Shown in pieces: positions 54,085 through 64,000 of a stretch of DNA of 64,000 nucleotides. Every line of letters begins with the position of its first letter. Position 1 is the stretch's first letter. A program made the position numbers and the translations under genes. The notes beneath the pieces are model-generated. The model had not been told where the DNA came from, did not search any database, and was given only the letters and a program-made list of their open reading frames with translations. The stretch lies in contig NZ_JAQZAJ010000005.1 of assembly GCF_028737195.1 (NCBI RefSeq), positions 186,001 through 250,000 on the forward strand, read 5' to 3'. This DNA is from Pseudovibrio exalbescens (GTDB lineage: Bacteria > Pseudomonadota > Alphaproteobacteria > Rhizobiales > Stappiaceae).

Positions 54085-54317
54085 TGCGCCCCCTCTGTCC
54101 TGACAACCTGAGAGATTTCCCGAGCGCGAAACCTGTTGGCCCGCGCCCGATTACTCCTTCGGTGAGGCTCCCCCCGGCACATGCCGAAATTGCCTGCTTT
54201 CCAGAGTGCTGCTTACCAAGCGGTCCTGCGGCCTGAGAGTTTCCGGGGCGGTTGCTCCTTCGGCGTCGCCTGTTGTCACCTAAGGTGACCTAGCGATCTC
54301 TCCCGCTTGGGCGGTTA
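54085..54317 (-). promoter_or_regulatory. Tandem glycine riboswitch
   Basis: Two aptamers on the minus strand. Aptamer 1: AAGCGGGAGAGATCGC, GCCGAAGGAGCAACCGCCCC, GGAAACTCTCAGGC, GGACCGCTTGG. Aptamer 2: CTCTGGAAAG, CACCGAAGGAGTAAT, GGAAATCTCTCAGG, GTCAGGACAGAG. The conserved CCGAAGGAGTAA/GCAA and GGAAACTCTCAGG blocks occur in each. It precedes gcvT, the classical target, and should turn the operon on when glycine is plentiful. The second aptamer has GGAAAG where GGAGAG is usual. Confidence 0.95.
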
Positions 54318-54454
54318 TAAGTCCTGTCAGACCGGCCTTTCACCGCTGACAGGTGAGCCTGACAAGACACGCAGCCGACGTCCCGCCAAGGTCCCAGATC
54401 TCAGGGCGAAGCTAAGTAGTTCGCCTGAGACCTGATATCTCTGTAACCTGTTTT

Positions 54455-55060
54455 TTACTTCTCGTCGAATCCAAAAATGACCTTGTAGCCCGGCTCATCA
54501 GGAAGGACGATGCCCTCCTCAACCAGCGTCCAGCCTTCACTTGGAGAGCCTTCACCCAGCGTCACCGGAACACGGAACAGATTGGAGTAAACGGTCTTTT
54601 CTTCATCATCACCGGAAGAAACAATCGCAACGCGGATTGGAAGCAGCAGTTCGCCGCCTTTCCATGCAGGGCCCGGTGTCACGCGACCGGCCAGTCCGAG
54701 CTTCATGGACGCTTGATCTTGCGCATCGGAACAGGTGCGCGCCCATTCAACCAAGGTTGCCTGGTAGCGCAGACCACGCGGGTCATCCTGCTTGCCGCGC
54801 GCATATTCCTGAATGATTGTTGTGCCGTTTAGCGGCTCCAGACGCGGACAGAAATCGGATACGTTAAAGACCGAAAAGTCCACATCAGGCATGTTTTCAT
54901 TCTGTGCTGCCGGGGCTGGACCTGCTGAACTCGCGCTTTCAAGCTCGTCATCACCACCGCCCATGACACCACAGGCGGCCAGACCAGCGCTGACCACGGC
55001 AATCATGGATGCGGTTTTGGCTTTACTTAAAAAGCCCCCGGTAAACGCCTTTCCCACCAT
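54455..55060 (-). CDS. Predicted lipoprotein of unknown function
   Basis: A 201-aa protein with an N-terminal signal and lipobox LAAC (residues ~27-30, in VVSAGLAACGVMGGG). A short Asp/Ala/Pro-rich linker follows, then a domain containing two Cys (DFCPRLEPLNG, WARTCSDAQ) and a C-terminal GYKVIFGFDE. I do not recognise the family. It is divergent from ispH. Confidence 0.75.
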   Translation of the reverse strand: MVGKAFTGGFLSKAKTASMIAVVSAGLAACGVMGGGDDELESASSAGPAPAAQNENMPDVDFSVFNVSDFCPRLEPLNGTTIIQEYARGKQDDPRGLRYQATLVEWARTCSDAQDQASMKLGLAGRVTPGPAWKGGELLLPIRVAIVSSGDDEEKTVYSNLFRVPVTLGEGSPSEGWTLVEEGIVLPDEPGYKVIFGFDEK

Positions 55061-55274
55061 GCGAATCCCATATATTTCATCGAAAAACTGAAGGTTCTAT
55101 AGCAGGCAAAACGGTTGTTTGCACGCCAGTTGGCGTTTTTCCGCCAAATCACCAAGGGTTTCTGTTGAACACTGGGGCAACAGACACGCTGGATTTAACC
55201 GGTTAGGCCTTGCACAGGCCCCACTGAATGACATATTCGTCAAAACACGTCATTCTCTAAAGCAAGGCAAGCTG

Positions 55275-56255
55275 ATGCAGGGCGAGACCGCTACCAAACC
55301 TCATCTGAAAATCCTTTTGTGCGCGCCGCGCGGCTTTTGCGCCGGCGTTGATCGCGCCATCCAGATTGTGGAGCTGGCCCTGCAGAAGTACGGCGCGCCG
55401 GTTTATGTGCGCCATGAGATCGTCCATAACAAGTTTGTGGTGGAGTCGCTGCGCAACAAGGGCGCGGTGTTCGTTGAAGAGCTGGATGAAATCCCCGTAA
55501 AGGATCGCCCGGTGATCTTCTCCGCCCATGGTGTGCCGAAATCCGTGCCGGAAGCAGCCCAGCAGGCCAACCTTTTCTACCTTGATGCAACCTGCCCGCT
55601 GGTTTCCAAGGTACACAAGGAAGCGATGATCCATAACAAGCGTGACCGTGAAATCCTCCTGATTGGCCATGCAGGCCACCCGGAAGTCATCGGAACAATG
55701 GGACAGCTGCCAGAGGGCGCAGTCACCTTGATCGAAACTGATGAGGATGCACGCAGCTATCAACCGAAGACCGAGAAGCAGCTCGCCTGGATCTCGCAGA
55801 CAACTCTGTCAGTGGACGACACTGCAGAGATCGTCCGCATCCTGAAGGAACGTTTCCCGGATATCGCAGAGCCCCACAAGGACGACATCTGCTACGCCAC
55901 CACCAACCGTCAGGAAGCCGTGAAGCACATCGCGCCCATGTCCGACGCCGTTGTGGTGGTTGGCGCACCAAACTCATCAAACTCCCAGCGCTTGCGAGAG
56001 GTCGCGGAGCGGTCCGGTTGTGAGAAGGCTGTCCTCATCCAGCGCGCTACCGATCTGGATTGGACTGATTTTGAGGGCATCTCAACCCTTGGCATCACCG
56101 CCGGTGCGTCTGCACCCGAAGTGCTTGTTGAGGAAATTGTTGATGCCTTCCGCGAGCAATTTGATGTCACGGTTGAAACGGTTACAACAGCCCGCGAGGA
56201 TATAGCATTCAACTTGCCCCGCGAATTGCGCGATATGGGCGCTGCTGCAGAGTAA
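55275..56255 (+). CDS. ispH: 4-hydroxy-3-methylbut-2-enyl diphosphate reductase
   Basis: The last step of the MEP isoprenoid pathway, giving IPP and DMAPP with a [4Fe-4S] cluster. The 326-aa protein has the three cluster Cys in [26 protein letters not shown] and the C-terminal SGCEKAV region, plus [11 protein letters not shown] and the substrate-binding [11 protein letters not shown]. The ATG at 55275 fits the family N-terminus. A frame extending to 55119 adds 52 unrelated residues. thrB follows after 3 nt. Confidence 0.96.
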   Translation: MQGETATKPHLKILLCAPRGFCAGVDRAIQIVELALQKYGAPVYVRHEIVHNKFVVESLRNKGAVFVEELDEIPVKDRPVIFSAHGVPKSVPEAAQQANLFYLDATCPLVSKVHKEAMIHNKRDREILLIGHAGHPEVIGTMGQLPEGAVTLIETDEDARSYQPKTEKQLAWISQTTLSVDDTAEIVRILKERFPDIAEPHKDDICYATTNRQEAVKHIAPMSDAVVVVGAPNSSNSQRLREVAERSGCEKAVLIQRATDLDWTDFEGISTLGITAGASAPEVLVEEIVDAFREQFDVTVETVTTAREDIAFNLPRELRDMGAAAE

Positions 56256-56258
56256 CAA

Positions 56259-57224
56259 ATGGCCGTTTATACCGAAGTTTCCGATGAGGAGCTGTCCGAG
56301 TTCATCGCACACTACAACGTGGGTGACCTGCTCTCCTTCAAAGGCATTGCCGAAGGTGTCGAGAACTCGAACTTTCTCGTTCACACCACAACGGGAAACT
56401 TCATCCTCACGCTCTACGAAAAGCGCGTGAACCCAGCGGACTTGCCGTTCTTCCTGGGCCTGATGCAACATCTTTCCAAGCGCGGCCTGAACTGCCCGAC
56501 GCCACTGGTTCGTGACAACGGCGAAATGCTGGGCGAACTGGCGGGCCGTCCTGCTGCCATGGTGACCTTTCTGGAAGGCATGTGGGTGCGCCGTCCGCGC
56601 ATCGAGCACTGTGCTGAGCTTGGTGCGGGCATGGCGCAGATGCATCTGGCCGGAAGCGACTTTGACATGTCGCGCCCCAATTCACTTTCCGTTGATGGCT
56701 GGCAACCGCTGCTTGATGCAAGCCGCGACCGCGCCCATGAGGTGATGGAGGGCCTTGCCGAGGAGCTGACGGCAGAGCTGGAAGAGCTGAAGGCAAAGTG
56801 GCCAAGCGATCTGCCGAGCGGTGTGATCCACGCGGATCTGTTTCCCGACAACGTGTTCTTCCTTGGTCAGAAGCTCTCCGGTCTCATCGACTTCTATTTT
56901 GCCTGCACTGATGCTTTTGCCTACGACGTGGCAATCTGCCTGAATGCATGGTGTTTCGAGGTGGACGGCTCGTTCAACGTGACCAAGGCCCGCGCCTTGC
57001 TTGATGGCTATCGCAGCCTGCGCCCTTTCACAACCGAGGAGTTTGACAGCCTGCCGCTGCTATGCCGTGGTGCATCGCTTCGGTTCCTGTTGACGCGCCT
57101 TTACGACTGGCTCAGTGTACCTCAGGGGGCGCTGGTCGTGCCAAAAGATCCAATGGAATACCTTCGCAAATTGCGTTTCCACCGCGACGTGACGAGCGCC
57201 CAGGCATACGGACTCGATCAATGA
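56259..57224 (+). CDS. thrB: Homoserine kinase (ThrB, aminoglycoside-phosphotransferase fold)
   Basis: Phosphorylates homoserine for threonine synthesis. The 321-aa protein belongs to the APH-like ThrB type used by alphaproteobacteria: [24 protein letters not shown] (in part), the catalytic [14 protein letters not shown] with Asp, and [20 protein letters not shown]. It starts [22 protein letters not shown], typical of the family. The following rnhA overlaps by 4 nt (ATGA). thrC lies at the far end of the window on the opposite strand. Confidence 0.95.
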   Translation: MAVYTEVSDEELSEFIAHYNVGDLLSFKGIAEGVENSNFLVHTTTGNFILTLYEKRVNPADLPFFLGLMQHLSKRGLNCPTPLVRDNGEMLGELAGRPAAMVTFLEGMWVRRPRIEHCAELGAGMAQMHLAGSDFDMSRPNSLSVDGWQPLLDASRDRAHEVMEGLAEELTAELEELKAKWPSDLPSGVIHADLFPDNVFFLGQKLSGLIDFYFACTDAFAYDVAICLNAWCFEVDGSFNVTKARALLDGYRSLRPFTTEEFDSLPLLCRGASLRFLLTRLYDWLSVPQGALVVPKDPMEYLRKLRFHRDVTSAQAYGLDQ

Positions 57225-57697
57225 GCGCAGACACACGGGTGCAAGCCTGGACCGATGGCGCATGCTCTGGCAACCCGGGCCCCGGCGGCTGGGGTGTTCT
57301 GTTGCGTTTTGGAGAGCACGAAAAGGAGCTGTGCGGCGGCGAGCCCGGCACCACGAACAACCGTATGGAGTTGCAAGCCGCGATCAACGCCCTGCGCGCG
57401 CTGAAGCGCCCGGTCACCATCGACATCTACACTGACAGCTCCTACGTGAAAAACGGCATCACCCAATGGATGCACAACTGGAAACGCAAGGGCTGGCGCA
57501 CCGCGTCCAACTCTCCAGTCAAGAACGCGGACCTGTGGCAAGAGCTCGATACAGCCGCCAAACTGCATGATGTGACGTGGCATTGGGTCAAAGGCCATGC
57601 AGGCCACGAAGAAAACGAGCGCGCAGATGCCCTTGCACGGGCGGGCATGAAGCCTTATCAAGGCAAAAATGCCAAGAATCTCAAGGATGACGAGTGA
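57221..57697 (+). CDS. rnhA: Ribonuclease HI
   Basis: Degrades RNA in RNA-DNA hybrids. The 158-aa protein has the four acidic residues: Asp in [16 protein letters not shown], Glu in [14 protein letters not shown], Asp in [11 protein letters not shown], and Asp in [10 protein letters not shown], plus the basic handle region ([10 protein letters not shown]). Overlaps thrB. A second RNase H (rnhB) is elsewhere in the window. Confidence 0.97.
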   Translation: MSADTRVQAWTDGACSGNPGPGGWGVLLRFGEHEKELCGGEPGTTNNRMELQAAINALRALKRPVTIDIYTDSSYVKNGITQWMHNWKRKGWRTASNSPVKNADLWQELDTAAKLHDVTWHWVKGHAGHEENERADALARAGMKPYQGKNAKNLKDDE

Positions 57698-58629
57698 TGA
57701 CAGGTCCGCTTCCTACGCCTGATGTGCAAGGCAGGACCCAAACGCCACCCGAGTTTACGCGCCGCATTCTCATACTCGCCAACCCGACTGCAAGTCACTT
57801 CAAAACTCAGACCCTTTCTGAGATCGTGACGCGGCTTGAAGCTATTGGCAGCAAAGTAGAGCTTCGCTTGACCCGCCATGTGGGTGAAATTGCCGAAACC
57901 TGTGCTCATCCGGAACTTGATGTGGACATTGTCGCCGTTGCGGGTGGGGACGGCTCCATCAATGAGGCGGCGCAAGCGCTTCAGGAACGCGCGTTCAAAC
58001 CCGCCTTGGCGATCATCCCCTTCGGCACGGCGAATGTGCTCGCCAGTGAGTTGAACATCCCAAGCAATCCCAAGGCTTTGGCTCAACTTCTTGCCACCGG
58101 CAAGACCCGCAAGCTGCATCACGGCCTGGCGAATGGGCGCCCCTTCTACATCATGGCCTCCACTGGCTTTGATGCAGAAGTGGTGCATCTTTTGCCGCTA
58201 CGCTTGAAACGGAAACTCGGCAAGCTCGCCTACATCAACACGGCGTTGCGCTTGGCATGGACACGTCGGCGCTGCATCTTCCGCGTGAAGACTGAAGGCG
58301 AAATGATCGAATGCCGAATGGTGATTGCCGCCAATGGAAAGCACTATGGCGGCCGCTACGGGCTGTTTCAGGAGGGCTCGGTGCTGGAAGACGGGTTGAC
58401 CCTCGTCCTGCTGGCAAAGGACAACCCAGTGGCACTGATGCGCTATGGCATCCGGCTTTGGATGGGTACGTTGCACCGAGCCAAGGATGTCCAGATCCTG
58501 CAGACAAAGCAGGCCTATATTGAATCCTACAAGCCCGCAGCCGTTCAGATCGACGGGGAGCCCTATGGCGGAACGCCCTTGGAAATCACGGTAGGGCGAA
58601 CAACCCTGCCCATCGTGGCAACGGCCTAA
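57697..58629 (+). CDS. Diacylglycerol kinase/YegS-like lipid kinase
   Basis: A 310-aa protein with the DAGK catalytic domain: RILILANPTASHFKTQT (P-loop-like start), VAVAGGDGSINEAAQAL (GGDGT-type motif), and FGTANVLASELNIP. The C-terminal lipid-binding half ends AVQIDGEPYGGTPLEI. It probably phosphorylates a diacylglycerol or sphingoid-type lipid. Its start ATG overlaps the rnhA stop by one base (TGATG). A GTG three bases earlier is possible. A terminator follows. Confidence 0.9.
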   Translation: MTGPLPTPDVQGRTQTPPEFTRRILILANPTASHFKTQTLSEIVTRLEAIGSKVELRLTRHVGEIAETCAHPELDVDIVAVAGGDGSINEAAQALQERAFKPALAIIPFGTANVLASELNIPSNPKALAQLLATGKTRKLHHGLANGRPFYIMASTGFDAEVVHLLPLRLKRKLGKLAYINTALRLAWTRRRCIFRVKTEGEMIECRMVIAANGKHYGGRYGLFQEGSVLEDGLTLVLLAKDNPVALMRYGIRLWMGTLHRAKDVQILQTKQAYIESYKPAAVQIDGEPYGGTPLEITVGRTTLPIVATA

Positions 58630-58639
58630 GACACACTAA

Positions 58640-58668
58640 AAAGGGACCGCTGAGGTCCCTTTCTAGTT
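58640..58668. terminator. Terminator after the lipid kinase gene
   Basis: A perfect 9-bp stem AAAGGGACC / GGTCCCTTT with a 5-nt loop and CTAGTTT after it. It also lies between convergent genes, so it may act on both. Confidence 0.75.
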
Positions 58669-58689
58669 TCTACAGCTTGCCGCCCCGCC

Positions 58690-61566
58690 TTAAGCGTGAT
58701 GGTGATACTGATCCTTCAGCAGCTTGTCCGCATCCACCGCGGTCATTGGCTGACCGTATAGATAGCCCTGCGCATATTCGCAGCCCATCTGGTACAGTTC
58801 CAGAGAGTCAGATTCCGTCTCTGCGCCCTCGGCAACCACTTCCATGCCCAAGTCATGTCCCAGCGCGATAATGGATCGCAGAATGACAGGGCGTGCGCTT
58901 TGGCCGTTAGGACGCACGAATGACTGGTCAATCTTGATGGTGTCGAACTGGAAGCGCTGCAAATAGCTCAAGGAAGAATAGCCCGTACCGAAGTCATCCA
59001 GCGACAGCCCCGCGCCCAGACCACGCAGACGCTCCAGCACCTTCACGGAAAACTCCGGGTTCTGCATGACGAGTGACTCTGTCAACTCCAGTTTCAGAGA
59101 GCCCGGTGTCAGCGCCGTGCGGGACAGGACCGCTTTCACGTCGTTGATCAGGTCGTGCTTTAGGAGCTGGCGTGAGGAAATGTTCACGGAGATGAACAAC
59201 GGCACATTGTGCTTGAACAACCGCTGCCATTTGGCAAGCTGTGTCGCGCCCTTATCGAGGATAAGAAGCCCAAGCTCGTTGATGAGACCCGTTTCTTCTG
59301 CAATCGGAATGAAATCCGCAGGCGGGATCAGACCACGTGTTGGATGCTCCCAGCGGGCAAGCGCCTCAAAACCGGCAATCGATTTGTCAGCCAGTCGCAC
59401 GATTGGCTGGAAGAAGACCTTGATCTGATCTTTCTGCATGGCAGAGCGCAGATCATTGTCCAGAGCCAGCGTGTTCTGTGCAATGGGGCGCAGGGTTGGG
59501 CGGAACACTTCTACACGGTCGCCGCCCAGACGCTTGGCGTGGTTCAGCGCAATTTCCGCATCGCGCATCAGATCAGAGGCCCGATCCTCCGCGCCATCCA
59601 GAATGGCCGTCCCGATCGACGCCGTCAGGAACACTTCCTGCTCGCCAAACGTGACCGGCGTGCGCAAGATCGTGCGCAGCTGGTCAGAGAACGTGGCAAT
59701 GTTTTCAGCTTCCTGCTCGGAAACGATGAGAATGGCAAAGGTGTCAGCCGTAATGCGCGCCAAAGAGTCCTGTGGTTTCATTTGGCGAGACAGGCGGCGC
59801 GCTGCTGTCAACAGCATGCTATCGCCTGCCGCCTGACCGATGCTGTCATTGACCTGCTTGAAGCGGTCCAGATCCAGCAAGATCAAGGTTGGGCAGCCCG
59901 TTCCCTCAGCCCTGAAGCGTGCAATAGCCGCGGCCACTCGGTCCATGAACAGCTCACGGTTTGGCAAGCCGGTCAGGTTGTCGTGTACCGCATCATGCAT
60001 CAGACGCTCTTCGGCCATCTTCTGCGAAGTGACATCAAACAGGGTGCCCACGCAGCGGATGACTTCGCCATCAGACCCGATCACCGGGCGGGCGCGCAGG
60101 CGGAACCATCGGTAGTGACCATCAAGACCGCGCAAACGGAAGATCTGATTGACCTTGCCCCGGCGCTGGTCGATCACGGCATCCAGCGTTCCCCGGAACA
60201 GATCTCGATCTTGCGGGTGCAGATGCTCCAGCCACTCACGCGCCGGGCCATCCAGCGCGGCTTCTTGCAGGCCCAGGCTTTCCTCAAGTTCGTGGCTTGT
60301 GTAGATGCGATCGCGGTCCACATCCCAGTCCCAGATGATGTCACCCGACCCGGTGAGCGCGAGAGACTTGCGCTCCATGTCGCTCACCATGCCATTGTTC
60401 AGAGAGCCGCCTGCAAAGGCATGCTGCATCACCGTGAAACCAATGAGCATGATGATCAGAACAAGACCACCAGATAATGCTGGCTGGGCAAGATCAGAGC
60501 TGAGCGCTCCTGTCGCGGTTGCCCAAACGCCCATCATCCAGACCAGCAACAAGAACCATGTCGGGATCAACATGATCGCGCGCTCAAAACCCTGGAAGGC
60601 GAGCACGAGGATCAGCGCGAAACCGCCTACAGCAAAGACGCTAAACAGGATGCGGGAGACGCCAGCAGCAATTGTTGGGTCCCACAGGGCCAAGCCAAAC
60701 AGGCCGAGCACCATAATCAGCATGGAAAGCGCCAAATGGGTGTAGTGAATGTTCCAGCGGTTCAGGTTGAGGTAGGCATAAAGGAACACGACCATTGCCG
60801 CGGTCAAGCTGATCTCCGCAATGGAGCGATAAAGCTGCACCTGCGCAAATGTCCGGCCGAACACAAGGCTCCAGAACCCGAAATCAATACACAAATAAGC
60901 CATGACGGCCCACGCCATGGCCGCTGTTGCCGGGAACAGGACCGTGCCCTTGACCACAAACAGGATTGTCAGGAACAGCGCCAGCAGACCGGCAATACCC
61001 AGAACAATCCCTCGGTACAGCGAGTAAGCGTTGATGTTGTCCTTGTAGGCGTCTGGCTTCCACAAGCGCAGCTCGGGAAGGCGCGAGGAGTTCATTTCCA
61101 CCACGAACGTCACCACCGCGCCCGGATCAAGCGTGATGTTGAACACATCCGCTTCCGAGCTGGTCTGGCGTTCTGGCGGAATGCCCTGACTTGGCGTTAC
61201 TGAGATGATGCGGTCTGCGCCAAGGTCCGGGCGCAGCACCCCTGCATTCACCATCTTGTAGTTCGGCGCCACCAGAAGGCGGTCGATCTGCTCGTTACCC
61301 GGATTGGAAAGGGCAAACACGCCCCAATAGGACGCTTTATCGTCTGTCGAGCGCACCTCGATCCGGCGCACGATGCCGTCCATGCCCGGTGCCGTGGAAA
61401 CCTGAATGCTGGAGGACCGAGCGGCGTAGATGTCGATCACGTCCGTCAGTTCCAGAGCGTCCACATCTTGAGGGACCACCACGGCTTCCAGCGCCATCGC
61501 TCGCGCTCCGAAGAAAGCGAAGAATGCACAAACCAGAACTAAAAATCGCGTTGTAAAATCGCGCAC
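58690..61566 (-). CDS. Membrane-bound EAL-domain protein with degenerate GGDEF domain
   Basis: A c-di-GMP signalling protein of ~958 aa. Domain order: signal ([17 protein letters not shown]), periplasmic sensor resembling 7TMR-DISM (to ~residue 190), seven membrane spans (~190-400), a PAS domain (~410-530), GGDEF (~545-700) and EAL (~715-950). The GGDEF site is replaced ([12 protein letters not shown]), so no cyclase activity is expected. The EAL domain keeps [46 protein letters not shown] and EGAET, so it should hydrolyse c-di-GMP. The GTG at 61566 has GGAG 7 nt upstream; an ATG at 61629 extends the frame by 21 residues. Confidence 0.9.
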   Translation of the reverse strand: MRDFTTRFLVLVCAFFAFFGARAMALEAVVVPQDVDALELTDVIDIYAARSSSIQVSTAPGMDGIVRRIEVRSTDDKASYWGVFALSNPGNEQIDRLLVAPNYKMVNAGVLRPDLGADRIISVTPSQGIPPERQTSSEADVFNITLDPGAVVTFVVEMNSSRLPELRLWKPDAYKDNINAYSLYRGIVLGIAGLLALFLTILFVVKGTVLFPATAAMAWAVMAYLCIDFGFWSLVFGRTFAQVQLYRSIAEISLTAAMVVFLYAYLNLNRWNIHYTHLALSMLIMVLGLFGLALWDPTIAAGVSRILFSVFAVGGFALILVLAFQGFERAIMLIPTWFLLLVWMMGVWATATGALSSDLAQPALSGGLVLIIMLIGFTVMQHAFAGGSLNNGMVSDMERKSLALTGSGDIIWDWDVDRDRIYTSHELEESLGLQEAALDGPAREWLEHLHPQDRDLFRGTLDAVIDQRRGKVNQIFRLRGLDGHYRWFRLRARPVIGSDGEVIRCVGTLFDVTSQKMAEERLMHDAVHDNLTGLPNRELFMDRVAAAIARFRAEGTGCPTLILLDLDRFKQVNDSIGQAAGDSMLLTAARRLSRQMKPQDSLARITADTFAILIVSEQEAENIATFSDQLRTILRTPVTFGEQEVFLTASIGTAILDGAEDRASDLMRDAEIALNHAKRLGGDRVEVFRPTLRPIAQNTLALDNDLRSAMQKDQIKVFFQPIVRLADKSIAGFEALARWEHPTRGLIPPADFIPIAEETGLINELGLLILDKGATQLAKWQRLFKHNVPLFISVNISSRQLLKHDLINDVKAVLSRTALTPGSLKLELTESLVMQNPEFSVKVLERLRGLGAGLSLDDFGTGYSSLSYLQRFQFDTIKIDQSFVRPNGQSARPVILRSIIALGHDLGMEVVAEGAETESDSLELYQMGCEYAQGYLYGQPMTAVDADKLLKDQYHHHA

Positions 61567-61677
61567 CGCATAACTCCGTTGAAGTCGCCCCGACGAACGC
61601 CCCAAATAATTCGCCCGAATATTAGCCATGCTTTGTTTACAGCGCTATGGCTAAGGGTTCACGTGGGTAAGACTAAT

Positions 61678-62322
61678 CTAGTGGCCGTTTTCCCCATCCG
61701 GCTGAGTTTGCGGCGAGATTGTGTCAGAATACTCAGCGTCCTCTTTAAGGATGGCGAACAACAAGTGATCTTGCCACTGGCCGTTGATGTAAAGATAGCG
61801 CCGCGCATAGCCCTCCTGCTGAAATCCCACGCGCTTCAACAGGTTGATGGAGGCTTCATTGTGCGGCAAGCAAGCAGCTTCCAGCCGGTGCAGCTTGAGT
61901 TCCTCAAAAACGAATGGCAGCAAGCGGCTCACAGATTGGCGCATGAACCCTTTGCCAGCATACCGAACCCCCATCCAGTAACCGAGGGTACAGGCCTGCG
62001 TCACTCCGCGGCGCACATTAGACAGAGTCAAGCCGCCCATCAGCTCTTCGTTCTGTCGATTGAACAGGAAAAAGGCGTAACCCGTCCCATCACGGCGTTC
62101 TCTGGAATAGCGGCGAATGCGCGTCTTGAAAGCCGTGCGAAGCAGGTCCGTTGGTGGCCAAGTCGGCTCCCATGGCTGCAAGAACTCTCGGCTTTCAAGA
62201 CGCACCTGCGACCACGCCTCATAGTCCGAGACGGACGGCGGGCGCAGGATCACATCTTTTGTCAGCAGCGTTGGCTGCTCCTCGCCTCCAGAAAAGCGAA
62301 AGAACATGACATCCAAAGCCAT
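61678..62322 (-). CDS. RimJ/RimL-family N-acetyltransferase
   Basis: A 214-aa GNAT-fold protein of the ribosomal-protein-alanine acetyltransferase type: LRPPSVSDYEAWSQVRLESREFL (in part), TLGYWMGVRYAGKGFMRQSV (acetyl-CoA loop), and LEAACLPHNEASINLLKRVGF. The substrate is probably a protein N-terminus. GAGGGGAGG directly precedes the ATG. It is 15 nt after the M16 peptidase gene and likely in the same transcript. Confidence 0.9.
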   Translation of the reverse strand: MALDVMFFRFSGGEEQPTLLTKDVILRPPSVSDYEAWSQVRLESREFLQPWEPTWPPTDLLRTAFKTRIRRYSRERRDGTGYAFFLFNRQNEELMGGLTLSNVRRGVTQACTLGYWMGVRYAGKGFMRQSVSRLLPFVFEELKLHRLEAACLPHNEASINLLKRVGFQQEGYARRYLYINGQWQDHLLFAILKEDAEYSDTISPQTQPDGENGH

Positions 62323-62337
62323 GCCTCCCCTCTTTGC

Positions 62338-63615
62338 CTAGGACACCACACCTGCCTCGTTTAATCTCTGCGAGATCTGAGCCAATGTTGGCATCTCGGA
62401 CTTTGGCCCCACATGAACCAGTGTTGGTTGTTTGCCATAAAACACGCGCTGTGCAACACGGCAAACGTCCTCTCTGGTAACCGCATCGACCCGACGGCGG
62501 AGTTCTTCCGCGTCGATGGTCTCGCCAAAGATCAGGGTCTGACGGGCGATCTGAGACGCACGGGCCGCCGGGCTTTCCAGCGCCATCATCAAGCCTGCTC
62601 GGGTCTGCGCTTTGGCGCGGTCAATTTCCTTGTCTTCGATATTCGCAACAGCCGCGTTCAGCTCCTGAATAAGCACATCCATCAGCTTAGCTGTGTGTTC
62701 AGCGCTGGTGGCCGAGTGAATTGCGAACATCCCACTGTCGTCGAACGCCCAGTGGAACGAATAGATCGAGTAGCACAAACCGCGCTTCTCGCGTATCTCC
62801 TGAAACAGGCGGGACGACATGCCGCCGCCCAGCACCGACGCCAGGATCTGAACGGCATAATAGTCCTTGTCCTGATAGGAGCACCCTTCAAAACCCAGAA
62901 TAATCTGAACTTCCTGAAGATCACGCTCTACCGAAGCTTCGCCGCCGACGTATTTGGAGGCGACTGGTGCAGTTGCCTCGCTTGCAGTCAGGTCACCAAA
63001 TTTTTCCTGGGCAATGGCGACGAACTCGTCATGATCAACCCGGCCTGCTGCCGAGAGCACCATGTTGGAGGCGGTGTAGTGCTTGTCCATGTAGGCGCGA
63101 ATGGCTTCTGGCGTGAAGCTGGTTACCGTCTCGGGTGTACCGAGTATCGGACGTCCAAGAGACTGGTCGGGCCATGCGGTTTCCAGGAGCAGGTCAAAGG
63201 CCTGATCTTCCGGCGTATCCATGGCGGCACCGATTTCCTGAAGGATCACCTGCTTTTCTCGGGTAAGCTCTTCAAGGTCCAGCACGGAATGCTGCAGGAT
63301 GTCTGAGAGAATATCCACGCCCAGCGGCACATCTTCCGCCAGCATTCGAAGATAGTAGTTGGTGTGTTCCACGCTCGTGGAGGCGTTCACTTCGCCGCCA
63401 ACAGCTTCCACCTGCTCTGCAATATCCAGAGCGGAGCGGGTTTGCGTGCCTTTGAATGCCATATGCTCCAGCAGGTGCGTGATGCCGTTTTCGGCGGCAT
63501 CTTCGCTGCGGGAGCCGGTCTTCACCCAGACACCGAGAGCGGCTGTCTTCAGGTGTGGCATGTCATCGGTAAGTACAATGAGTCCGTTGTCTAAACGTGT
63601 CGTTTTTACTGTCAT
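62338..63615 (-). CDS. M16 family zinc metallopeptidase (mitochondrial processing peptidase-like)
   Basis: A 425-aa protein with the inverted zinc motif HLLEH in ITHLLEHMAFKG, and the downstream Glu in EKQVILQEIGAAMD. The sequence matches the single-chain bacterial relative of mitochondrial processing peptidase beta (RLDNGLIVLTDDMPHLKTAALGVWV in part). The gene lies between thrC and the acetyltransferase, 3 nt after thrC, the usual alphaproteobacterial order. Confidence 0.93.
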   Translation of the reverse strand: MTVKTTRLDNGLIVLTDDMPHLKTAALGVWVKTGSRSEDAAENGITHLLEHMAFKGTQTRSALDIAEQVEAVGGEVNASTSVEHTNYYLRMLAEDVPLGVDILSDILQHSVLDLEELTREKQVILQEIGAAMDTPEDQAFDLLLETAWPDQSLGRPILGTPETVTSFTPEAIRAYMDKHYTASNMVLSAAGRVDHDEFVAIAQEKFGDLTASEATAPVASKYVGGEASVERDLQEVQIILGFEGCSYQDKDYYAVQILASVLGGGMSSRLFQEIREKRGLCYSIYSFHWAFDDSGMFAIHSATSAEHTAKLMDVLIQELNAAVANIEDKEIDRAKAQTRAGLMMALESPAARASQIARQTLIFGETIDAEELRRRVDAVTREDVCRVAQRVFYGKQPTLVHVGPKSEMPTLAQISQRLNEAGVVS

Positions 63616-63618
63616 TCT

Positions 63619-64000
63619 TTATACCTGCGCGTTCACGGCACGAGCAGTCAATAGAACATGATCCTTGATCGCATCCGTATCGGCAGGCAAGACAGTGTAT
63701 TTTTCTTCGCGCTCAAATAGGTCGCTGAGATGCGCAGGAAGGCCGGGACGCTGTCCGCTGGCTTGCTCTACCGCATCGGGGAATTTTGCTGGATGGGCCG
63801 TTGCAAGAACGACCATGGGCACGCCATCCTTCTCATAGGCTTTTGCCACATGCACACCGGTTGCAGTGTGCGGGTCGAGAAGATATGCGGACTGGTCCAG
63901 CGTTGTTTTGATTGTTTCTGCCACCTCGTCTTCGGTGGCACGGCCTGCGCCAAAATCAGCGCGGATACGCTCCAGAACAGGTTCGCTCAGTTCAAATGCG
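63619..64000 (-). CDS. thrC: Threonine synthase, C-terminal part (runs off the window)
   Basis: Converts O-phosphohomoserine to threonine with PLP. About 127 C-terminal codons are visible: RIRADFGAGRATEDEVAETI, LLDPHTATGVHVAKAYEK, VPMVVLATAHPAKFPDAVEQ (in part) and LFEREEKYTVLPAD. The DPHTATGVHVA and ATAHPAKFP segments are diagnostic of ThrC. It is followed by the M16 peptidase gene. The start and PLP Lys are outside the window. Confidence 0.95.
   Translation of the reverse strand, partial: AFELSEPVLERIRADFGAGRATEDEVAETIKTTLDQSAYLLDPHTATGVHVAKAYEKDGVPMVVLATAHPAKFPDAVEQASGQRPGLPAHLSDLFEREEKYTVLPADTDAIKDHVLLTARAVNAQV

Noticed and set aside
59209-60477. 422-codon frame antisense to the EAL gene
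   Set aside because: Shadow of the EAL/GGDEF coding sequence; no own ribosome site or domain.

Overview
The window reads as the chromosome of an alphaproteobacterium, most likely order Hyphomicrobiales. A marine Stappiaceae relative such as Pseudovibrio or Roseibium is a guess from gene content, not a demonstrated placement. Supporting signs are a CcrM-type GANTC methyltransferase, F0 ATP synthase genes (atpI-B-E-F'-F) standing apart from F1, the smc / dsbA / DUF721 / mutY neighbourhood, a kinase-type ThrB in an ispH-thrB-rnhA run, PA0069-type radical SAM next to rnhB, and an ETF-ubiquinone oxidoreductase divergent from a family-4-like uracil-DNA glycosylase. Coding density is high. I saw no tRNA, rRNA, CRISPR array, insertion sequence or prophage.

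Layout. 1-4.4 kb: etf-QO (cut by the window edge), uracil-DNA glycosylase, an S49 peptidase, a small membrane protein, glyQ. 4.5-11.7 kb: genes separating glyQ from glyS, including an MdaB-like quinone reductase divergent from an HxlR regulator, a GC-rich arsenic block (arsR, ArsP-type permease, MFS carrier, arsC), a secreted protein, an acetyltransferase and DUF1353. 11.9-23.9 kb: glyS, LysR regulator, Mpo1-like protein, an NhaC-type transporter under a lysine riboswitch, maeB, a ceramidase-family protein, GT2, a radical SAM gene with an SOS-like box, rnhB. 24-34.6 kb: F0 genes, smc, two Tat-type DsbA proteins, an Omp19/Inh-like lipoprotein, DUF721, mutY. 34.6-43.4 kb: orphan TRAP binding protein, amn, DUF2332, a C-terminally short S-adenosylhomocysteine hydrolase homologue, ccrM, and two tandem paralogues of a family I do not recognise. 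43.4-49 kb: tyrS with a leader-peptide attenuator, a HAD hydrolase, two GT11 fucosyltransferase-like genes and a GT61 gene. 49-54.3 kb: glycine cleavage operon (gcvT, gcvH, split gcvPA/gcvPB with an unknown small gene between the halves) under a tandem glycine riboswitch. 54.4-64 kb: lipoprotein, ispH-thrB-rnhA-lipid-kinase run, an EAL protein with a degenerate GGDEF domain, RimJ-like acetyltransferase, M16 peptidase and thrC (cut by the window edge).

The most notable result is RNA-level control by amino acids at three loci. Glycine controls its own cleavage operon through a tandem aptamer. Lysine appears to control an NhaC-family carrier, which predicts that this carrier moves lysine. tyrS is preceded by a 27-codon reading frame with three consecutive Tyr codons and four mutually exclusive pairing segments that end in a terminator, the architecture of ribosome-mediated attenuation. 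I do not know of a description of this last arrangement for a tyrosyl-tRNA synthetase. Other points for follow-up are the unknown gene coupled inside the glycine cleavage operon and the tandem unknown pair beside ccrM.
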